64,000 nucleotides of DNA, taken from NCBI GenBank assembly GCA_016787225.1, contig JAEUUY010000019.1, positions 1 to 64,000 of the forward strand. Direction: 5' to 3'. Below the pieces are notes generated by a model. The model saw nothing but the letters and a program-made list of their open reading frames with translations, was not told where the DNA came from and ran no database searches. Source of the stretch: Chitinophagales bacterium. Its GTDB lineage: Bacteria; Bacteroidota; Bacteroidia; Chitinophagales; JADJOU01. How positions within the stretch are numbered: position 1 is the stretch's first letter; every line of letters begins with the position of its first letter. This document shows positions 62,612 to 64,000 of this stretch, one piece after another. The position numbers and the translations under genes are program-made.

Positions 62612-64000
62612 GTGGATATTAAAAAACTTACTATCAAATCGCAAGAGCTCCTTCAAAAAGCTCAAAACAAAGCTGTTGAGGCTTCACATCAGGCTATAGA
62701 GAATGCGCATATCGCAATGGCAATCTTGGAAGATGCCGAGAATTTAGTCCCTCAAATTGTGAAGAAATTGGGAATTCAGCCTACACCAATAGTCAACAAA
62801 TTGGAGGAATCTATTCAAAAAATACCGCGAGTTTCAGGTACAGATTCTGGTCAATACCTCAGTAGAAATGCCCAGACAGTCATGGTGAAAGCGGAATCAT
62901 TGCTCAAAGACGTTGGTGATAGTTATGTGAGCCCTGAATTGGTCATGTTATCTATGCTTATGCAAAGTGATGATACTGCCAAATTACTCAAAGAGTTCGG
63001 TTTAAAAGAATCTGAATTTCGCAAAGCACTCAAGGAAATACGAGGTAATCAAAAAGTAGATTCGAATACGACAGAAATGACCTACGATTCTCTCGGAAAA
63101 TATGCTATTAATTTAAACGAACAAGCTGAAAAAGGCAAGCTCGATCCTGTAATTGGACGTGATGAAGAGATAAGACGGGTTCTACATATTCTTTCACGAA
63201 AGACAAAAAACAACCCAATGCTTATAGGTGAACCTGGAGTAGGTAAAACTGCCATAGCTGAAGGTATAGCCAAGCGAATCGTCAATGGGGATGTACCAGA
63301 AAACTTATTAGATTTAAAAGTGTTTGCACTAGACATGGGTGCACTTCTAGCGGGTGCCAAGTACAAAGGAGAATTTGAAGAGCGACTCAAGGCCGTGGTT
63401 AAAGAAGTGGTAGAGAGTGATGGCAAAATTGTATTGTTTATTGATGAAATTCATACCCTCATAGGTGCAGGAAAGTCTGACGGAGCTATGGATGCAGCGA
63501 ATATTCTCAAACCATCTTTAGCACGGGGGGAATTGCGTTCTATCGGAGCTACTACTCTAGATGAATATCAAAAGTATTTTGAAAAGGACAAAGCTATGGA
63601 GCGAAGATTTCAAAAAGTGATGATCGAAGAGCCTGATGAAGAAGCGGCCATATCTATCTTGCGAGGTCTGAAAGAGCGCTACGAACGTTACCACAATGTA
63701 GAGATAAAAGATGAGGCCATTATTTCAGCAGTTACCCTTTCACAGCGATACATAACGGATCGTTTCTTGCCCGATAAAGCTATAGACCTCATCGACGAAG
63801 CTGCGGCAAAACTGAGACTTGAAATTAATTCAGTTCCGGAAGAGCTAGATGAACTCAATCGAAAAATAATGCAGCTCGAGATAGAGCGAGAAGCCATCCG
63901 TCGTGAAAATGATGAGACGAAACTGAAAAGTATCGAAGAACAATTAGCGAAATGGAATTTGAGTCGAGAAGAATTTAAATCCAAATGGGAAAAGGAAAAA
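62612..64000 (+). CDS. clpB: ATP-dependent chaperone ClpB (3' end beyond window)
   Basis: ClpB dissolves protein aggregates with DnaK. Here 463 codons are visible: the N-terminal domain ([36 protein letters not shown], with repeats to about 140), then NBD1 with Walker [14 protein letters not shown] near residue 207 and Walker [11 protein letters not shown], the arginine-finger region MERRFQK, and the start of the coiled-coil M domain. The M domain ([11 protein letters not shown]...) marks ClpB rather than ClpC or ClpA. The start is GTG 62612. The gap 62374-62611 before it shows no gene or clear promoter. Confidence 0.93.
   Translation, partial: MDIKKLTIKSQELLQKAQNKAVEASHQAIENAHIAMAILEDAENLVPQIVKKLGIQPTPIVNKLEESIQKIPRVSGTDSGQYLSRNAQTVMVKAESLLKDVGDSYVSPELVMLSMLMQSDDTAKLLKEFGLKESEFRKALKEIRGNQKVDSNTTEMTYDSLGKYAINLNEQAEKGKLDPVIGRDEEIRRVLHILSRKTKNNPMLIGEPGVGKTAIAEGIAKRIVNGDVPENLLDLKVFALDMGALLAGAKYKGEFEERLKAVVKEVVESDGKIVLFIDEIHTLIGAGKSDGAMDAANILKPSLARGELRSIGATTLDEYQKYFEKDKAMERRFQKVMIEEPDEEAAISILRGLKERYERYHNVEIKDEAIISAVTLSQRYITDRFLPDKAIDLIDEAAAKLRLEINSVPEELDELNRKIMQLEIEREAIRRENDETKLKSIEEQLAKWNLSREEFKSKWEKEK

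Overview
The window is about 64 kb of low-GC chromosomal DNA from a member of the Bacteroidota. The evidence is: promoter-like TAnnTTTG (-7) boxes in front of many genes; almost no Shine-Dalgarno sequences; several proteins with type IX secretion (T9SS) sorting tails, both type A and the gliding-motility/CHU_C type B; a porT gene directly after ubiE/menG; and Bacteroidota-type families (DUF3078, DUF2795, CarboxypepD_reg). Genus cannot be told from the sequence. I see no transposase, integrase, phage gene, CRISPR array or tRNA. It reads as ordinary core genome with some unusual gene fusions, insertions and regulatory sequence.

Layout. 1-540: the 5S gene that ends an rRNA operon, its terminator, and decayed copies of the 5S tail plus terminator. 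539-6323: a minus-strand complex I operon, nuoA-B-C-D-(membrane protein)-E-(DUF4349 lipoprotein)-F, ending without nuoG-N. 6.6-8.2 kb: DUF2752 protein, a protein that is only a T9SS sorting tail, and YihY. 8.2-16.1 kb: GT-C-like glycosyltransferase, recA, panC, an Upf1-like helicase, an orphan RnfD/NqrB-like protein and an unknown 478-aa protein. 16.1-16.4 kb: a structured gap with a candidate small RNA. 16.4-28.4 kb: BadF-type kinase, polyprenyl synthase, PAP2, LptF/G permease, pdhC, ffh, a DUF6044-like membrane protein with a 42-aa partner, a YhiN-like flavoprotein, cobalamin adenosyltransferase with a 50-aa partner, and rpsT. 28.4-32.4 kb: an ECF sigma operon and a large Ig-like secreted protein.

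32.6-38.2 kb: a compact seven-gene minus-strand run (engB, pyrE, purM, DinB-like, exonuclease, GT2, FAD oxidase). 38.2-40.3 kb: menG/ubiE, porT and a phosphopantetheinyl transferase. 40.3-49.9 kb: GNAT, dicarboxylate symporter, an M1 aminopeptidase apparently fused to an Omp85-like barrel, a class V aminotransferase, GT4, DUF3078 and CarboxypepD_reg proteins. 49.98-57.5 kb: the most interesting block. A four-gene operon of secreted, fibre-like and T9SS-tailed proteins lies beside a LuxR-type response regulator and a soluble TPR hybrid histidine kinase. 57.6-64 kb: parE, a repeat-rich CHU_C adhesin-like protein, and the 5' two thirds or so of clpB, cut by the window end.

Main new proposal. The promoters of the response regulator gene and of the four-gene surface operon each carry the palindrome CTACAT-N4-ATGTAG, exactly 27 bp upstream of a TTTGC -7 core. 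This predicts that the regulator controls both itself and the surface-protein operon. Other leads are the M1-barrel fusion, the free-standing sorting tail, two proteins inserted in the nuo operon, two unlisted micro-proteins, and several unexplained palindromic intergenic elements. All functions are read from sequence by eye; no database search was run.
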